64,000 nucleotides of DNA from Thermoplasmata archaeon (GTDB lineage Archaea > Thermoplasmatota > Thermoplasmata > Methanomassiliicoccales > Methanomethylophilaceae): NCBI GenBank assembly GCA_015063165.1, contig SUSZ01000005.1, positions 1-64,000 on the forward strand. The letters are read 5' to 3'. The notes below the pieces were generated by a model. That model was not told the origin of the DNA, made no database searches, and saw nothing but the letters and a program-made list of their open reading frames with translations. Every line of letters begins with the position of its first letter. Position 1 is the first letter of the stretch. Positions 15,763 to 24,905 of this stretch are shown here, piece by piece. The translations under genes and the position numbers were made by a program.

Positions 15763-18700
15763 CGTTCGACACCAAGTACAGCGTAGCTGAGCCTACCAGG
15801 GCCGGATACATATTCCTCGGATGGACCCTGTCCGGAGACGCTATAAGCTTCGCGGAGTGCTCGGACACCAAGAACGGGACATACGTCGGGATGTCCGAGA
15901 CTACGCCCATGAAGAACTCTAACGCCGGCAGCGCTCTGTTCGTGAGGAACCTGTCCACGGATGCCACCAAAAAGACCACGATGGTGGCCAACTGGGCTCC
16001 TGGCACCTACACCATCCGCTACGATCCCAATTCCGCGGAGGCCACCGGGTACATGGACCTCCAGACTGTCTACGTCGGCACAACGGTCAATCTGGTTCAG
16101 AACGGCTATTCGAGGACCGGATACTCCTACATCGGATGGTCCACGACCCCGACCGGGAGCGTGGAGTACACGAACGCTCAGAGCGTGACCGATATCGCCG
16201 AGATGGACAAGACCATCACGCTCTACGCCGTATGGCAGATCAACCAGTACACCATACACTTTGCTAGCACCGGCGCCAGCGTCATTCCCGACATCACCCA
16301 GGACTATGGAACTCCGATCACCGCTCCGGCGAACCCCACCCTCCCGAGGTACGATTTCGCAGGATGGAACCCGCAGATCCCGTCCACGATGCCTGCTCAG
16401 GACATGACCATAACCGCCCAGTGGGTGGTTGGCACATACGTCGTGGTTTTCAACGCCAACGGCGGATCCGGCACCATGAGCGCACAGTCCATTGTCTACG
16501 GCCAGAGCACCATGCTCGCCTCCAACCTGTTCACCAAGACGGGATACCTGTTCTCGTCGTGGAACACGAAGGCGGACGGCTCCGGCACCAGCTATGGCGA
16601 CAAGGAGGCGGTCCTGGATCTGGACGACATAACCCTCTATGCCCAGTGGACCCCGATAAAGTACACCGTGAGGTTCCACAACAACAACGGTTCGGCCGAC
16701 ACGACGGTGAACCAGACGATGACATACGGCAAGAGCGCCTCCCTGAAGGCCAACACCTTCACCAACGCTCCGTATTCGTTCGATTCCTGGAACACCAAGG
16801 CGAACGGCACCGGCACCAGCTATGCTGACAAGCAGACCGTGAAGAACCTCGCGAAGACCAGCGGTGCCGTAGTCCACCTGTACGCCCAGTGGGACGCGCC
16901 CGTGACAGCGATAACCCTCGCCAAGGGCGAAGGCACATCCGACGGATCCGCCACCGCCAAGTACGGAGGGAGCTCCGCCGTGATAGTCACCCCTGCCACA
17001 GGCGACCTCCGCCTGGCAGGATATTACAGCGGCAACGTTCTCGTCATCAACCCTGACGGCACCTATCCCGCGGACGCATCCTCATACGTGTCCAACGGCG
17101 TCTGGGTCTGCACCGATAGCACCCTGGTCCTGACCGCGAAGTGGAGAGCCCCTTACGAGGTCGGTGACGTGTTCGAGGACTCGGGGATAATGTTCCGCAT
17201 AACATCTGTGTCACCCGATCAGGTGGAGGCGTTCGACGTCAGCGAGCCCATGGACACCATCAGAATCCCCGATGTCGCAGGATACATGGGCACCGATTTC
17301 GCCGTCGTATCGATAGCGGAAGGCGGGTTCAACGGGTGCGAGACCGCGGTCTTCATTAGCATTCCCGACAGCGTGAGGGCGATCGGCCCTGGCGCGTTCT
17401 ACGGCATAGTCTTCTACGAGGCCAACGGAACCACCGTTCTCCAGAAGACCGCCGAAGCCCTCAGCGGATACCAGTACATGGGATCCGACGGAAAGCTCGT
17501 CCGCGAAGGGATCTCCGTGGGCGACCAGTTCGTGTACCAGGGTCTGAAGTACGAGGTCACCAGCGTGGAGCCATACACCGCCACCGTCATAGGCTACGAG
17601 GGCACTCTGAAGAACCTCGACATCCCGCTCTACGCTGTCCACAAGGGCATCAACCTCAGCGTCACGGCCATCGGGACCCAGGCGTTCTACAAGTGCAAGA
17701 CCCTGGTGACCGCTTCCCTCGGCGGCGTCGCTAAGGTCGGCGTGAAGGCCTTCGCGGGCTGCACCAAGCTCACGACCGTTGACGTCGGCGAGAAGCTCTC
17801 CACCATCAGCGCCTACGGGTTATGGGGATGCACCAGCCTGGTCGATATCGACCTCCGCGACTCCGCCAAGACCATGAGGAGCATCGGGTCCTATGCGTTC
17901 TACAACGACACCAAGCTGTCGTCGATCACCATACCGTCCTACATGACCCTGGTCAGCGATGCGGAGGGAACGTTCAGTCTGCCGTTCCAGGATGCGGACG
18001 GCAAGCCCCTGGAGGTCAGCGCAGATGCCCTGAAGGGCTACAGGTACGACAACGTCAACGGGGTATTCGTCCGCAACGAAGGGGTCCAGATCGGCAAGGA
18101 GTACAGCGACGGCGTCCTGAACTACAAGGTCATTGCCACCCTGCCCTACGAGCTCGAGGTCATCGGATACAACGGGACCATCAGGGCCCTCGACGTCCCC
18201 GACACGATCGTGTTCGACGACTACGAGTTCGTGGTGTCGTCCATCGGGGTCAACGCGTTCAACGGCTGCAAGACCATGAAGACCGCGAACCTCGGCCATG
18301 TCGACACCATCAAGTCCCAGGCGTTCTACGGCTGCACGGGCCTCAAGACGATCGACATGCCGTACGTTGTCTCCATAGGCACCAAGGCCTTCGCCCGCTG
18401 CACGTCCCTGACGGATCCAGTGTTCGGCGAGCGCCTGGCCACCATCAGCGCCTACGGGTTCTGGGGATGCACCGCTCTGAAGGACGTCGATCTGCCCGAC
18501 ACCGTGACATCGATCGGAACGTACGCATTCCAGAGATGCTCGTCCTTGTCCTCGATAGACCTCGGGAAGTCCCTCCGCCTGATAGGCACCAAGGCCTTCG
18601 ACGGCACCGCGATCGAGTCCCTGGAGATCCCGTCGTCCATCGTAAGGCTCAAGGAAGGCTCTCTCGCCGGATGCTCCGAGCTCAGGACCGTATCCATGGC

Positions 18701-19139
18701 AGGAGGCCAGAAGGTCATCCTCCATATGGGCCTGTTCGAAGGGACGCCGGGCATCCAGACGATCGTCATGCCGGACAGCTTCAAGAAGATCTACGCCGGA
18801 GCCTTCGATGGCGTCGCCTTCCACAAGGCCAACGGAGCGGACCTTCCTGTCAAGGCGGCGAATCTGGCCGGCCACGTGTTCATAGGGGCCGACTGCGACC
18901 TGACCCTGGACGATTACTGCACGGTCGGGTTCGGAGTCCAGCCCAACGGGAGCGGAACCGTCTCCGAGACGTCCTTGGAGGTCAGGTACGGAGCGCCGAT
19001 GTTCGTCGTCGACGGTGTCCTGTACGTGGACAACACGCCTGTGTACGCCACTCCGGCGCCCGGATACGAGCTCACCGGATGGCTGTACTCCCAAGCAGTC
19101 GAGGACATCACCGTGTACGCGATGTTCGCCGAGATCTGA
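15699..19139 (+). CDS. Giant LRR/InlB-repeat surface protein, 3' part
   Basis: Continuation of the gene starting at 12919 in the -1 frame; the track ORF begins at 15525 but coding character starts near 15700. It holds several InlB-type repeats (pattern VVFNANGGSGTMS ... FSSWNTKADGSG ... LYAQW), then a second BspA-type LRR_5 block (about 17150-18850; repeats such as IGTKAFARCTSLTD and ISAYGFWGCTALKD). It ends in a half repeat (TGWLYSQAVEDITVYAMF). No C-terminal membrane anchor or sorting signal is visible. If the frameshift is real, this half lacks its own start and would not be exported. Confidence 0.8.
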   Translation, partial: LKYKVGFDLAGGTGSSADRNMTFDTKYSVAEPTRAGYIFLGWTLSGDAISFAECSDTKNGTYVGMSETTPMKNSNAGSALFVRNLSTDATKKTTMVANWAPGTYTIRYDPNSAEATGYMDLQTVYVGTTVNLVQNGYSRTGYSYIGWSTTPTGSVEYTNAQSVTDIAEMDKTITLYAVWQINQYTIHFASTGASVIPDITQDYGTPITAPANPTLPRYDFAGWNPQIPSTMPAQDMTITAQWVVGTYVVVFNANGGSGTMSAQSIVYGQSTMLASNLFTKTGYLFSSWNTKADGSGTSYGDKEAVLDLDDITLYAQWTPIKYTVRFHNNNGSADTTVNQTMTYGKSASLKANTFTNAPYSFDSWNTKANGTGTSYADKQTVKNLAKTSGAVVHLYAQWDAPVTAITLAKGEGTSDGSATAKYGGSSAVIVTPATGDLRLAGYYSGNVLVINPDGTYPADASSYVSNGVWVCTDSTLVLTAKWRAPYEVGDVFEDSGIMFRITSVSPDQVEAFDVSEPMDTIRIPDVAGYMGTDFAVVSIAEGGFNGCETAVFISIPDSVRAIGPGAFYGIVFYEANGTTVLQKTAEALSGYQYMGSDGKLVREGISVGDQFVYQGLKYEVTSVEPYTATVIGYEGTLKNLDIPLYAVHKGINLSVTAIGTQAFYKCKTLVTASLGGVAKVGVKAFAGCTKLTTVDVGEKLSTISAYGLWGCTSLVDIDLRDSAKTMRSIGSYAFYNDTKLSSITIPSYMTLVSDAEGTFSLPFQDADGKPLEVSADALKGYRYDNVNGVFVRNEGVQIGKEYSDGVLNYKVIATLPYELEVIGYNGTIRALDVPDTIVFDDYEFVVSSIGVNAFNGCKTMKTANLGHVDTIKSQAFYGCTGLKTIDMPYVVSIGTKAFARCTSLTDPVFGERLATISAYGFWGCTALKDVDLPDTVTSIGTYAFQRCSSLSSIDLGKSLRLIGTKAFDGTAIESLEIPSSIVRLKEGSLAGCSELRTVSMAGGQKVILHMGLFEGTPGIQTIVMPDSFKKIYAGAFDGVAFHKANGADLPVKAANLAGHVFIGADCDLTLDDYCTVGFGVQPNGSGTVSETSLEVRYGAPMFVVDGVLYVDNTPVYATPAPGYELTGWLYSQAVEDITVYAMFAEI

Positions 19140-19153
19140 TTAACCTCAAAAAC

Positions 19154-19182
19154 AAGGGCTTCGGCCCTTCCTTTCCATATTT
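19154..19182 (+). terminator. Terminator of the giant surface-protein gene
   Basis: AAGGGCTTCGGCCCTT is a perfect 6-bp stem with a UUCG tetraloop, followed by CCTTTCC and ATATTTTTT. It lies 15 bases after the stop. Confidence 0.6.
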
Positions 19183-19245
19183 TTTACCGGTCGCATGGCC
19201 GAATGACGATCCCGGTGTCCTGGAACGCAGGATGCGGGATCATTG

Positions 19246-19283
19246 TAAAAAAAGACCCCTCATCGTCCTGCCGACGAGGGGTG
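19246..19283 (-). terminator. Terminator of the NFACT gene
   Basis: On the minus strand ACCCC...GACGA/TCGTC...GGGGT forms a GC-rich stem directly after the NFACT stop. It ends in a run of seven T (AAAAAAA at 19247-19253 on the plus strand). Confidence 0.6.
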
Positions 19284-19292
19284 GGATTCCGA

Positions 19293-21230
19293 TCAGGATT
19301 CTTCCTGGTCGTCCTTCGGGAAGACCCTGTCGACGATCTCCACGTCTCCGGGCGGAAGGATTCTTGATATCTCCTCCTCGGGGACGTTGAACAGCTTGGC
19401 CATCTCGTTGGACCTGCGTCCGGACTTCCCTCTTCCGGGGACTATGGTGACGTATCTGTCGCATCCCGGGAAGCATTCCGGCGGGGCGCACATGACCTTC
19501 CTGGCTCCCTGGTAGTAGATCTCGCCTATGGTCAGCTTCATCGGGAGGTGGTACTCGTAGTTCCTCTTTCCGCGGACTATGAAGGCCCCTCTGGGCACGA
19601 ACTCTCCGGGGTTGGGGGTCTTGCTCACCTGGTCGGGATAGACCCAGAAAGCGCCTCCTTCGGCCATAGCAGCGACCCATGCCTTGGACTGGGCTATGGC
19701 GAAGTGGCATGCCGCCCTGAGCTCCTCCTCGGTCGCTGAAGCCCCTTCCTTGAGGATGACGGAAGGCGCTCCGTGGACGTCCGCGTGGGCGTAGACGTCG
19801 TTCTCCTTCAGGTGCTTCTTGACGATGCTGTCGTTGGTGTGGGTGTCCCTACCCGCGATGACGAGCTTGCCTGCAGGAGTGACGAACCACTTGTACCTCT
19901 CGAACCAGAACTGCTTGGTCGGCTCCGCTCTTCCGGCAGCCAGCGCTCTGGCCTTGTCTATGTTCTTCTGGGTCTTCGCGAGGAGCGCCCTGCTCTCGTC
20001 CAGGGCCTCCTGGGCGTGCTTGGCCTTCTCGCCGATGTCCTTGCCCTTCTGGTACATGTCCGAGGCGTTGGAGTCCAGATTCTTGGTATAGTCCAAGACC
20101 ACGGTCTCCCCGCCGAGCTTGGCGGTGACAAGGTTCTTGGCAGGGTCGATGGACTCCACGAAGGGGATCTTCATCGCGCCCTCCTTCAGCTTCTCCCAGG
20201 TGATCTTCTTCGACTGGTCTTCGAGGACGGCCAGCAGCTCGCTGGTCTTCTGGTAGTCGGTGTAGAGGGCCTCGGCCTTCTTCCTGAGCTCCTCCTCGGC
20301 CTCCTTGTAGCCTTCCAGGGTCTCCTCCTGCTTGGCTATCCTCCTGTTGAGCTTCTCCACCTCCGGGTCGACGAAGGCTTCCTCCTCGGCGTCGGCTATC
20401 TCCAGCATGAAGGCGTGGACCATCTCGGACATCGTGGAGTAGCTCTTGCTCTCCAGGTCGGAGCGGGACTCCAGACGCATGGGCGCGAAGTCCTCTATCT
20501 TCCCGTCCTTGAGGTATGCGGTGGGCTCGGGGGACTCTATGGCGTACTTCACGATGCTCTTCATCGCGGCGTACATCTCCGAGACGACGGAATCGGGGAT
20601 GTCCTTCGCAGGCGTGGACTTGTCTATGCCTATGCGCTTGCAGACCTCCTCGGCGTACTGGCCCCCTAGGTTCACGGATGTCGCCAAGGTCCTCACGGCA
20701 TCGGAGTCCGACGAGCGGAAGGAGGCGATGAAGTCCTCTTCCGAGGATTCCGTGGGGTCGAACCTGGACTTGGGGACTACGTATTCGGACCCAGGACGGA
20801 CGGAACGGTCCTTCCAGGTCTTCTGGATGAGGCAGTTCAGGATGATCCCGTCTTTGATCAGGAGGACGTTGCCTCCGCCGAACAACTCGAAGATAAGCTT
20901 GTAGTCACCGTCGGACTTGGCCAGTTCGACCTCCACCGCCCTGTCGAACCCTATCTGCCTGACCTTCCCCACGCGGGCGTTGTCGATGTATTTCCTCAGG
21001 AACGAGGCGAACGACGTCGGCATGGTGGGGGTCTCTGGCTTGGTGGCGGGGCTGTAAAGCCATTTCCCGTCCCTGAAGAAGAGCTTCTTCTTTCCAGTTC
21101 CCTGAACGTTGAGGCGGAAGAGGACGTTCTTAGCGCCCCAATGGTAAATCTTGTCCATGTGCGCCCCTTCGACACCGGAGATCTCCGTGACGATGGAACG
21201 GACATCGAAGGAACTCATCTCTTTCTTCAT
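19293..21230 (-). CDS. NFACT family protein (Rqc2/RqcH/FbpA homologue)
   Basis: About 645 aa, usual for archaeal NFACT. Its parts are an NFACT-N domain (residues 1-200; VEVELAKSDGDYKLIFELFGGGNVLL), a helix-hairpin region, a long coiled coil (about 290-380), and the C-terminal NFACT-R/DUF814 domain (ERYKWFVTPAGKLVIAGRDTHTND, HADVHGAPSVILK). Homologues bind stalled 50S subunits and tRNA in ribosome-associated quality control, and the bacterial and archaeal ones can add alanine tails. ATG 21230 (MKKEMSSFDVR) is preferred over 21257. Transcribed alone. Confidence 0.9.
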   Translation of the reverse strand: MKKEMSSFDVRSIVTEISGVEGAHMDKIYHWGAKNVLFRLNVQGTGKKKLFFRDGKWLYSPATKPETPTMPTSFASFLRKYIDNARVGKVRQIGFDRAVEVELAKSDGDYKLIFELFGGGNVLLIKDGIILNCLIQKTWKDRSVRPGSEYVVPKSRFDPTESSEEDFIASFRSSDSDAVRTLATSVNLGGQYAEEVCKRIGIDKSTPAKDIPDSVVSEMYAAMKSIVKYAIESPEPTAYLKDGKIEDFAPMRLESRSDLESKSYSTMSEMVHAFMLEIADAEEEAFVDPEVEKLNRRIAKQEETLEGYKEAEEELRKKAEALYTDYQKTSELLAVLEDQSKKITWEKLKEGAMKIPFVESIDPAKNLVTAKLGGETVVLDYTKNLDSNASDMYQKGKDIGEKAKHAQEALDESRALLAKTQKNIDKARALAAGRAEPTKQFWFERYKWFVTPAGKLVIAGRDTHTNDSIVKKHLKENDVYAHADVHGAPSVILKEGASATEEELRAACHFAIAQSKAWVAAMAEGGAFWVYPDQVSKTPNPGEFVPRGAFIVRGKRNYEYHLPMKLTIGEIYYQGARKVMCAPPECFPGCDRYVTIVPGRGKSGRRSNEMAKLFNVPEEEISRILPPGDVEIVDRVFPKDDQEES

Positions 21231-21492
21231 GCGACCGCTTAGAGCGATTAATATCATAAGACTGTTGGACGGATTCGCGGAGATGTCGTGTCCAGAGCTT
21301 CAGAAATGTTCCCGGAAAGGCTTTCTCGACGGGTTTTCTGATGTTTGAAAATTCGTGTGTTCTCGAAGGAGATCCGTCGGGTGTCATCGTTCCATTCGCT
21401 GCGATGCTGGACAGGGTGCTCCCAGCATGGGTTGCTGCGTGACCTCGATAGATAATTTTATAAACTATCTGTCTATAGCCCATTTCACACAT

Positions 21493-21567
21493 GCCGCTGT
21501 GGCTAAGGGGTATAGCGACGCCTTGGTAAGGCGTAGGTCATGGGTCCAATTCCCATCAGCGGCTCCA
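21493..21567 (+). tRNA. tRNA-Thr (anticodon GGT)
   Basis: 72-nt body: acceptor GCCGCTG/CAGCGGC, D stem GCTA/TAGC, anticodon stem ACGCC/GGCGT with loop TTGGTAA (anticodon GGT), variable AGGTC, T stem ATGGG/CCCAT, discriminator T, and encoded CCA (21565-21567). The T loop reads TCCAATT, so position 55 is C rather than the near-universal T. A TATA box TTTTATAAAC lies about 35 bases upstream. Confidence 0.92.
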
Positions 21568-21628
21568 CTTCTTCTCATTTCGTTCATTCTCCGCATAGTT
21601 TATTCACTTTGCATTGCGTTACCCTTTC

Positions 21629-22102
21629 GTGAACAAGCTTATCCTGTATGTCGCCATCGCAGCCGCCATGGTTGTCGCAGTCTGTGCGCTGGTCGTCCTT
21701 CTGAACGACGAGCAGGGCAGCCAATCGAAGCACCAGGAGACGGACGACAGCGGGGTTCTGACGCTCACAGTCGACGGGAAGGCATTGGATGTCGAGTGGG
21801 AGCAGAACGCTTCCGTGAGGACTCTGAAGGCCCTTGCGAGAGGCGTCGTGGACGTCCGTGGCGTCAGGTACGGCGACTTCGAGCAGGTCGCAGAGATAGG
21901 CTCCACGCTTCCTCGCAGCGACTCGGTCATGACGTCGGAGCCAGGAGACATATTCCTGTACATGGGGAACAAGATCGTCCTGTTCTACGGCTCCAACGAG
22001 TACAGCTACACCCCATTGGGAAAAATAACGGGAATGAGCCAGGAGGACCTGGAGGACCTTCTCGGCAAGAGGTCCGTCCAGATCACTCTGACGGTGGTTT
22101 GA
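21629..22102 (+). CDS. Membrane-anchored cyclophilin-like domain protein
   Basis: About 157 aa from GTG 21629 (the TTG at 21614 is less likely). An N-terminal membrane segment (LILYVAIAAAMVVAVCALVVLL) is followed by a short acidic linker and a cyclophilin-like domain (PF18050 type). Its marks are LTVDGKALDVEWEQN, VEWEQNASVRTLKALA, GDIFLYMGNKIVLFYGSN and YTPLGKI. These domains are related in fold to cyclophilins but usually lack prolyl-isomerase residues; ligand unknown. Probably anchored at the outer face of the membrane. Convergent with hypE, one base apart. Confidence 0.75.
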   Translation: MNKLILYVAIAAAMVVAVCALVVLLNDEQGSQSKHQETDDSGVLTLTVDGKALDVEWEQNASVRTLKALARGVVDVRGVRYGDFEQVAEIGSTLPRSDSVMTSEPGDIFLYMGNKIVLFYGSNEYSYTPLGKITGMSQEDLEDLLGKRSVQITLTVV

Positions 22103-22103
22103 A

Positions 22104-23150
22104 TCAGCAGATCCTGGGGACAGGGTCGCCTGCGGGGGCCTCGAGAACCCTCTTTCCGCCTATCTCGGTCCTCAGAACGACCCTCTCCACGCCTTCGACC
22201 GCCTTGCCTATGATGGCGGCGTTCTTTCCTTCGGGCGTTCTCCTGAGGGCTTTCAGGACCTCCTCCGCCATCTCCGGAACGACTCCGACGATGGCTTTCC
22301 CCTCGTTTCCGATGCTGAGGGGGTCGATTCCCAGGAGGTCGCATGCGCTGACCACTCCCTCCCTCAGGGGGATGTCGGTGTAGTTTATCTCCATCCCCAC
22401 GTGGGACTTCTCGCACCACTCGTTGAGGGTGTTGGCGATGCCTCCGCGGGTGGGGTCCTTCATGGCCACGATCCCTCCGACCTTGAGGCCTTCCGCGATC
22501 ATCTTGTTCAGGGGAGCGACATCGCTCTGGACGTCGCTGTCGAACCCGTATCCCTCGCGGAAGGAGAGCAGGGCGATCCCGTGGTCTCCCATGTATCCGG
22601 ACGCGATGATGGCGTCTCCTGGCCTGATGGAGGAGTCGGTGCACCACCTGTTCTCGACAGGCCTGTACTCCGCGGCCTTGGCGAGGTTCGAGTCCAGGTA
22701 GGGGGACCTCTTCCCGATGGCCGACGTGGCCATGACCATCTGGTCGACAGCCCCGGCCTCGACGACCTTCGTGTCTCCGGTGGCTATGGGCACTCCGCAT
22801 CCAGCGGCGGTGTTCCCCATGCTCTCCATGACCTTGTCGACTATCTCGATGTCGAGTCCCTCCTCTATGATCACGGAGCATCCCAAGGCTATGGGAGAGG
22901 CTCCCATGACGGAGATGTCGTTGACGGTTCCCGCCACGGAGATCTTCCCGATGTCCCCTCCGGGGAAGAACAGGGGCTTGACGGTGTGGCCGTCTATGGT
23001 GAAGACAACGTCGTCGATGACGGCGGAGTCGTCCATGGAATCCAGTGGGACATCCGCCTTCATCTTAGGGAAATGATTGGTGACGTGCTTGGTAAGGAAC
23101 TCCTGCATGAGTTCCCCTCCGGCACCATGGTTCATGATCACTTTCGGCAT
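22104..23150 (-). CDS. hypE: Hydrogenase maturation protein HypE
   Basis: About 348 aa with the PurM/ThiL-like fold: HGAGGELMQEF near the start, DDSAVIDDVVFTIDGHTV, and GDIGKISVAGTVNDISVMGA. It has the family-defining C-terminus ending PRIC, whose terminal Cys carries the carbamoyl, then thiocyanate, group for the NiFe-hydrogenase CN ligands. Start at 23150 (MPKVIMNHGAGG): the extension to 23228 is not family sequence. Acts with HypF/HypC/HypD, none of which is in the window. Supports a hydrogenase-bearing methanogen. Confidence 0.95.
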   Translation of the reverse strand: MPKVIMNHGAGGELMQEFLTKHVTNHFPKMKADVPLDSMDDSAVIDDVVFTIDGHTVKPLFFPGGDIGKISVAGTVNDISVMGASPIALGCSVIIEEGLDIEIVDKVMESMGNTAAGCGVPIATGDTKVVEAGAVDQMVMATSAIGKRSPYLDSNLAKAAEYRPVENRWCTDSSIRPGDAIIASGYMGDHGIALLSFREGYGFDSDVQSDVAPLNKMIAEGLKVGGIVAMKDPTRGGIANTLNEWCEKSHVGMEINYTDIPLREGVVSACDLLGIDPLSIGNEGKAIVGVVPEMAEEVLKALRRTPEGKNAAIIGKAVEGVERVVLRTEIGGKRVLEAPAGDPVPRIC

Positions 23151-23260
23151 GAGGCGGTAATGATGGCATCCGAATAAAGGACTTGCTACTGTACAGGAGA
23201 GGATGAGGCTTCTTAAGGAAGAAGCCATGTTTTATATCGGGCATCTGGTAATGTGGAACG

Positions 23261-23332
23261 GGCCCCATGGGGTAGGGGATATCCTGTTGGACTTCGGAAC
23301 CAACAACTCGGGTTCAAATCCCGGTGGGGCCG
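23261..23332 (+). tRNA. tRNA-Arg (anticodon TCG)
   Basis: Acceptor GGCCCCA/TGGGGCC, 3-bp D stem GGG/CCT with A20 in GGAT, anticodon loop CTTCGGA (TCG at 23294-23296), T arm with TTCAAAT loop, discriminator G, CCA not encoded. There is an A-A mismatch at 31-39. A TATA box TTTATATC lies 31 bases upstream. Same architecture as the tRNA-Arg at 12501. The call rests on the TCG reading plus A20. Confidence 0.88.
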
Positions 23333-23339
23333 CTCCGAT

Positions 23340-23843
23340 TCATCTTTTCGCTGGCCCGTATTTTCCGATGATCATCGAGCGGGCCAGGACATGTCCCCTC
23401 ATCGCGAAGATCAGGTCGTTGAGCCCGAATCCCTTCTCCAGGCCGAGCTCGCAGTCCAGGGCATACACCTTGAGGGTGTACCTGTGGATCTTGTCCGGAG
23501 GGGACATGCCTCCGTATCCGGTGGCCTTCTCGGCGGGGAACCTGTCGAACTTTCCGCTCCAGCTGTTGCGTCCCTCGACGAATTCCTTGTTATTGCGGGA
23601 CTCCCCCTCCTTCACCTCGGTCTTCTTGAGGTCGGCGACGATCCAGTGTATCCAGTCGAATCCGCAAACTGGGACGGCGTCGTAGTCGTCCAGGATGACC
23701 GCGAAGCTCATCGTCCCTGCGGGAGCGTCCTCGATACTGAAAGGTATGGACAGGGAGGGCATCCCGTCGATGAACGAGCTGCCCTTTCCGCCGTATTTGT
23801 CAAGGAAGTATCCGTCTACTATGCCCTCGCTTGTTACCTTCAT
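23340..23843 (-). CDS. YbhB/YbcL-type PEBP (Raf kinase inhibitor-like) protein
   Basis: About 167 aa with phosphatidylethanolamine-binding-protein marks: SFAVILDDYDAV in place of the usual DPDAP-like strand, WIHWIVADL, and GYGGMSPPDKIHRYTLKVYALD, the ligand-pocket motif. The prokaryotic function is unknown; it is a small cytoplasmic ligand-binding fold. Start at 23843 (MKVTSEG). It begins two bases after the apt stop, so it is co-transcribed with apt. Confidence 0.88.
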   Translation of the reverse strand: MKVTSEGIVDGYFLDKYGGKGSSFIDGMPSLSIPFSIEDAPAGTMSFAVILDDYDAVPVCGFDWIHWIVADLKKTEVKEGESRNNKEFVEGRNSWSGKFDRFPAEKATGYGGMSPPDKIHRYTLKVYALDCELGLEKGFGLNDLIFAMRGHVLARSMIIGKYGPAKR

Positions 23844-23844
23844 C

Positions 23845-24366
23845 TCACTTCCCCTCATATCTTATCAGCGAAGTGACATCGTAACCATTCAGCCTGTCGC
23901 GTCCGCCCAGGCCTGCCAGCTCCATGACGAAGCAGATCTTGACGACCTTCCCGCCGAGGCGCTCGATCATCTTGATCATGGCTTCCGTGGTTCCTCCGGT
24001 GGCTATAAGGTCGTCGACGATGACCACCTTGTCTCCGGGCTTAATGGCGTCCTTGTGCATCTCCAGCGTGGCGGTGCCGTATTCCAGGTCGTATTCCTGG
24101 GAGATGGTCTCTCTCGGGAGCTTCCCTTTCTTGCGGACGAGGACGAATCCTTTGCCGAGCGCGTAGGCGACAGGGGTTCCGAACACGAATCCGCGGGACT
24201 CCGATCCTGCGACAAGGTCGAAATCTATGTTCTTGAGCTGGTCCACCATCTGGTCGATGGACATCTTCAGCCCTTCGGCGCTGCTGACGACCGTGGTGAT
24301 GTCCCTGAACATGATCCCGGGCTTGGGGAAGTCCGGAATGGTGGTCACGTAGTCTTTGAGTTCCAT
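23845..24366 (-). CDS. apt: Adenine phosphoribosyltransferase
   Basis: About 173 aa. FPKPGIMFRDITTV at the N-terminus and the PRPP-binding VVIVDDLIATGGTT (about residues 118-131) are diagnostic of Apt; AGSESRGFVFGTPVA is the adenine/PRPP loop. It converts adenine and PRPP to AMP in purine salvage. ATG 24366 (MELKDYV) is preferred over 24381. First gene of the apt-PEBP pair, preceded by a long non-coding leader region with inverted repeats. Confidence 0.92.
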   Translation of the reverse strand: MELKDYVTTIPDFPKPGIMFRDITTVVSSAEGLKMSIDQMVDQLKNIDFDLVAGSESRGFVFGTPVAYALGKGFVLVRKKGKLPRETISQEYDLEYGTATLEMHKDAIKPGDKVVIVDDLIATGGTTEAMIKMIERLGGKVVKICFVMELAGLGGRDRLNGYDVTSLIRYEGK

Positions 24367-24381
24367 GCGAGTATATTGCAC

Positions 24382-24905
24382 GGCAACAACTTAAACGATT
24401 CAGTGTCAACGACCTGAAAGGACTGGATAGAAGAAGACCAGTCCTGACTTTCCCGGCCCCTTTTCGGGTAAGCGCGTTTGTTGCGGTCATCCGTCGAGTC
24501 TTGCGAACGGATCAGGCAGCTTGAACGCCCGAAGGACAAGTGTCGATCGACCATTCTTTCCCATGGGCTTCGTACCGCCCCGGTGATCCGAACTCGCCGC
24601 AGATCCTAGTTACTTGCCGTTTACTGATCTTTCCTTGCCTCCTTGAGTAATGATACGCTATGCTACTATTTATAGAAATCTATCGACGGATTTCGGAAGA
24701 TTATATCCATCTTAATATTATTCTCGTGAGAATACTACGATATTCGTAAAAGAATAACATTATCTATATATTCTCGCGGCGACATTCGGACTTTGTAGGA
24801 AGCGGGTTCTGCTCCGATTATCGTTGTTTTCAGAAGGATTCCTTCAGAGCGGAAGCGAACGAAAGAAGAAGGGGAAGATTCCCGGCCGAAGCCGGGGTTT
24901 TGGGA
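24382..24905. other. Non-coding region upstream of apt with several inverted repeats
   Basis: About 520 bp without a supportable ORF. It holds AGGACTGG/CCAGTCCT with an 11-nt loop (about 24419-24445), which would be a hairpin in an apt leader transcript. It also holds ATCCGT/ACGGAT near 24489-24513, the palindrome TATTCTCGTGAGAATA (24719-24734) and TACGATATTCGTA (24736-24748). The stretch 24650-24780 is AT-rich and contains TATA-like boxes. A structured RNA is possible; I could not match it to RNase P or SRP RNA. Confidence 0.4.
24881..24896 (-). terminator. Terminator of the SPFH operon
   Basis: CCCGGC-TTCG-GCCGGG on the minus strand, a UUCG-capped 6-bp stem ten bases after the SPFH stop. 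It is followed by a T/C-rich stretch. Confidence 0.5.

Noticed and set aside
24382-24660. RNase P or SRP RNA gene
   Set aside because: GGGAAAGTC on the minus strand resembles one RNase P block, but the other conserved blocks and the SRP helix 8 core are missing.
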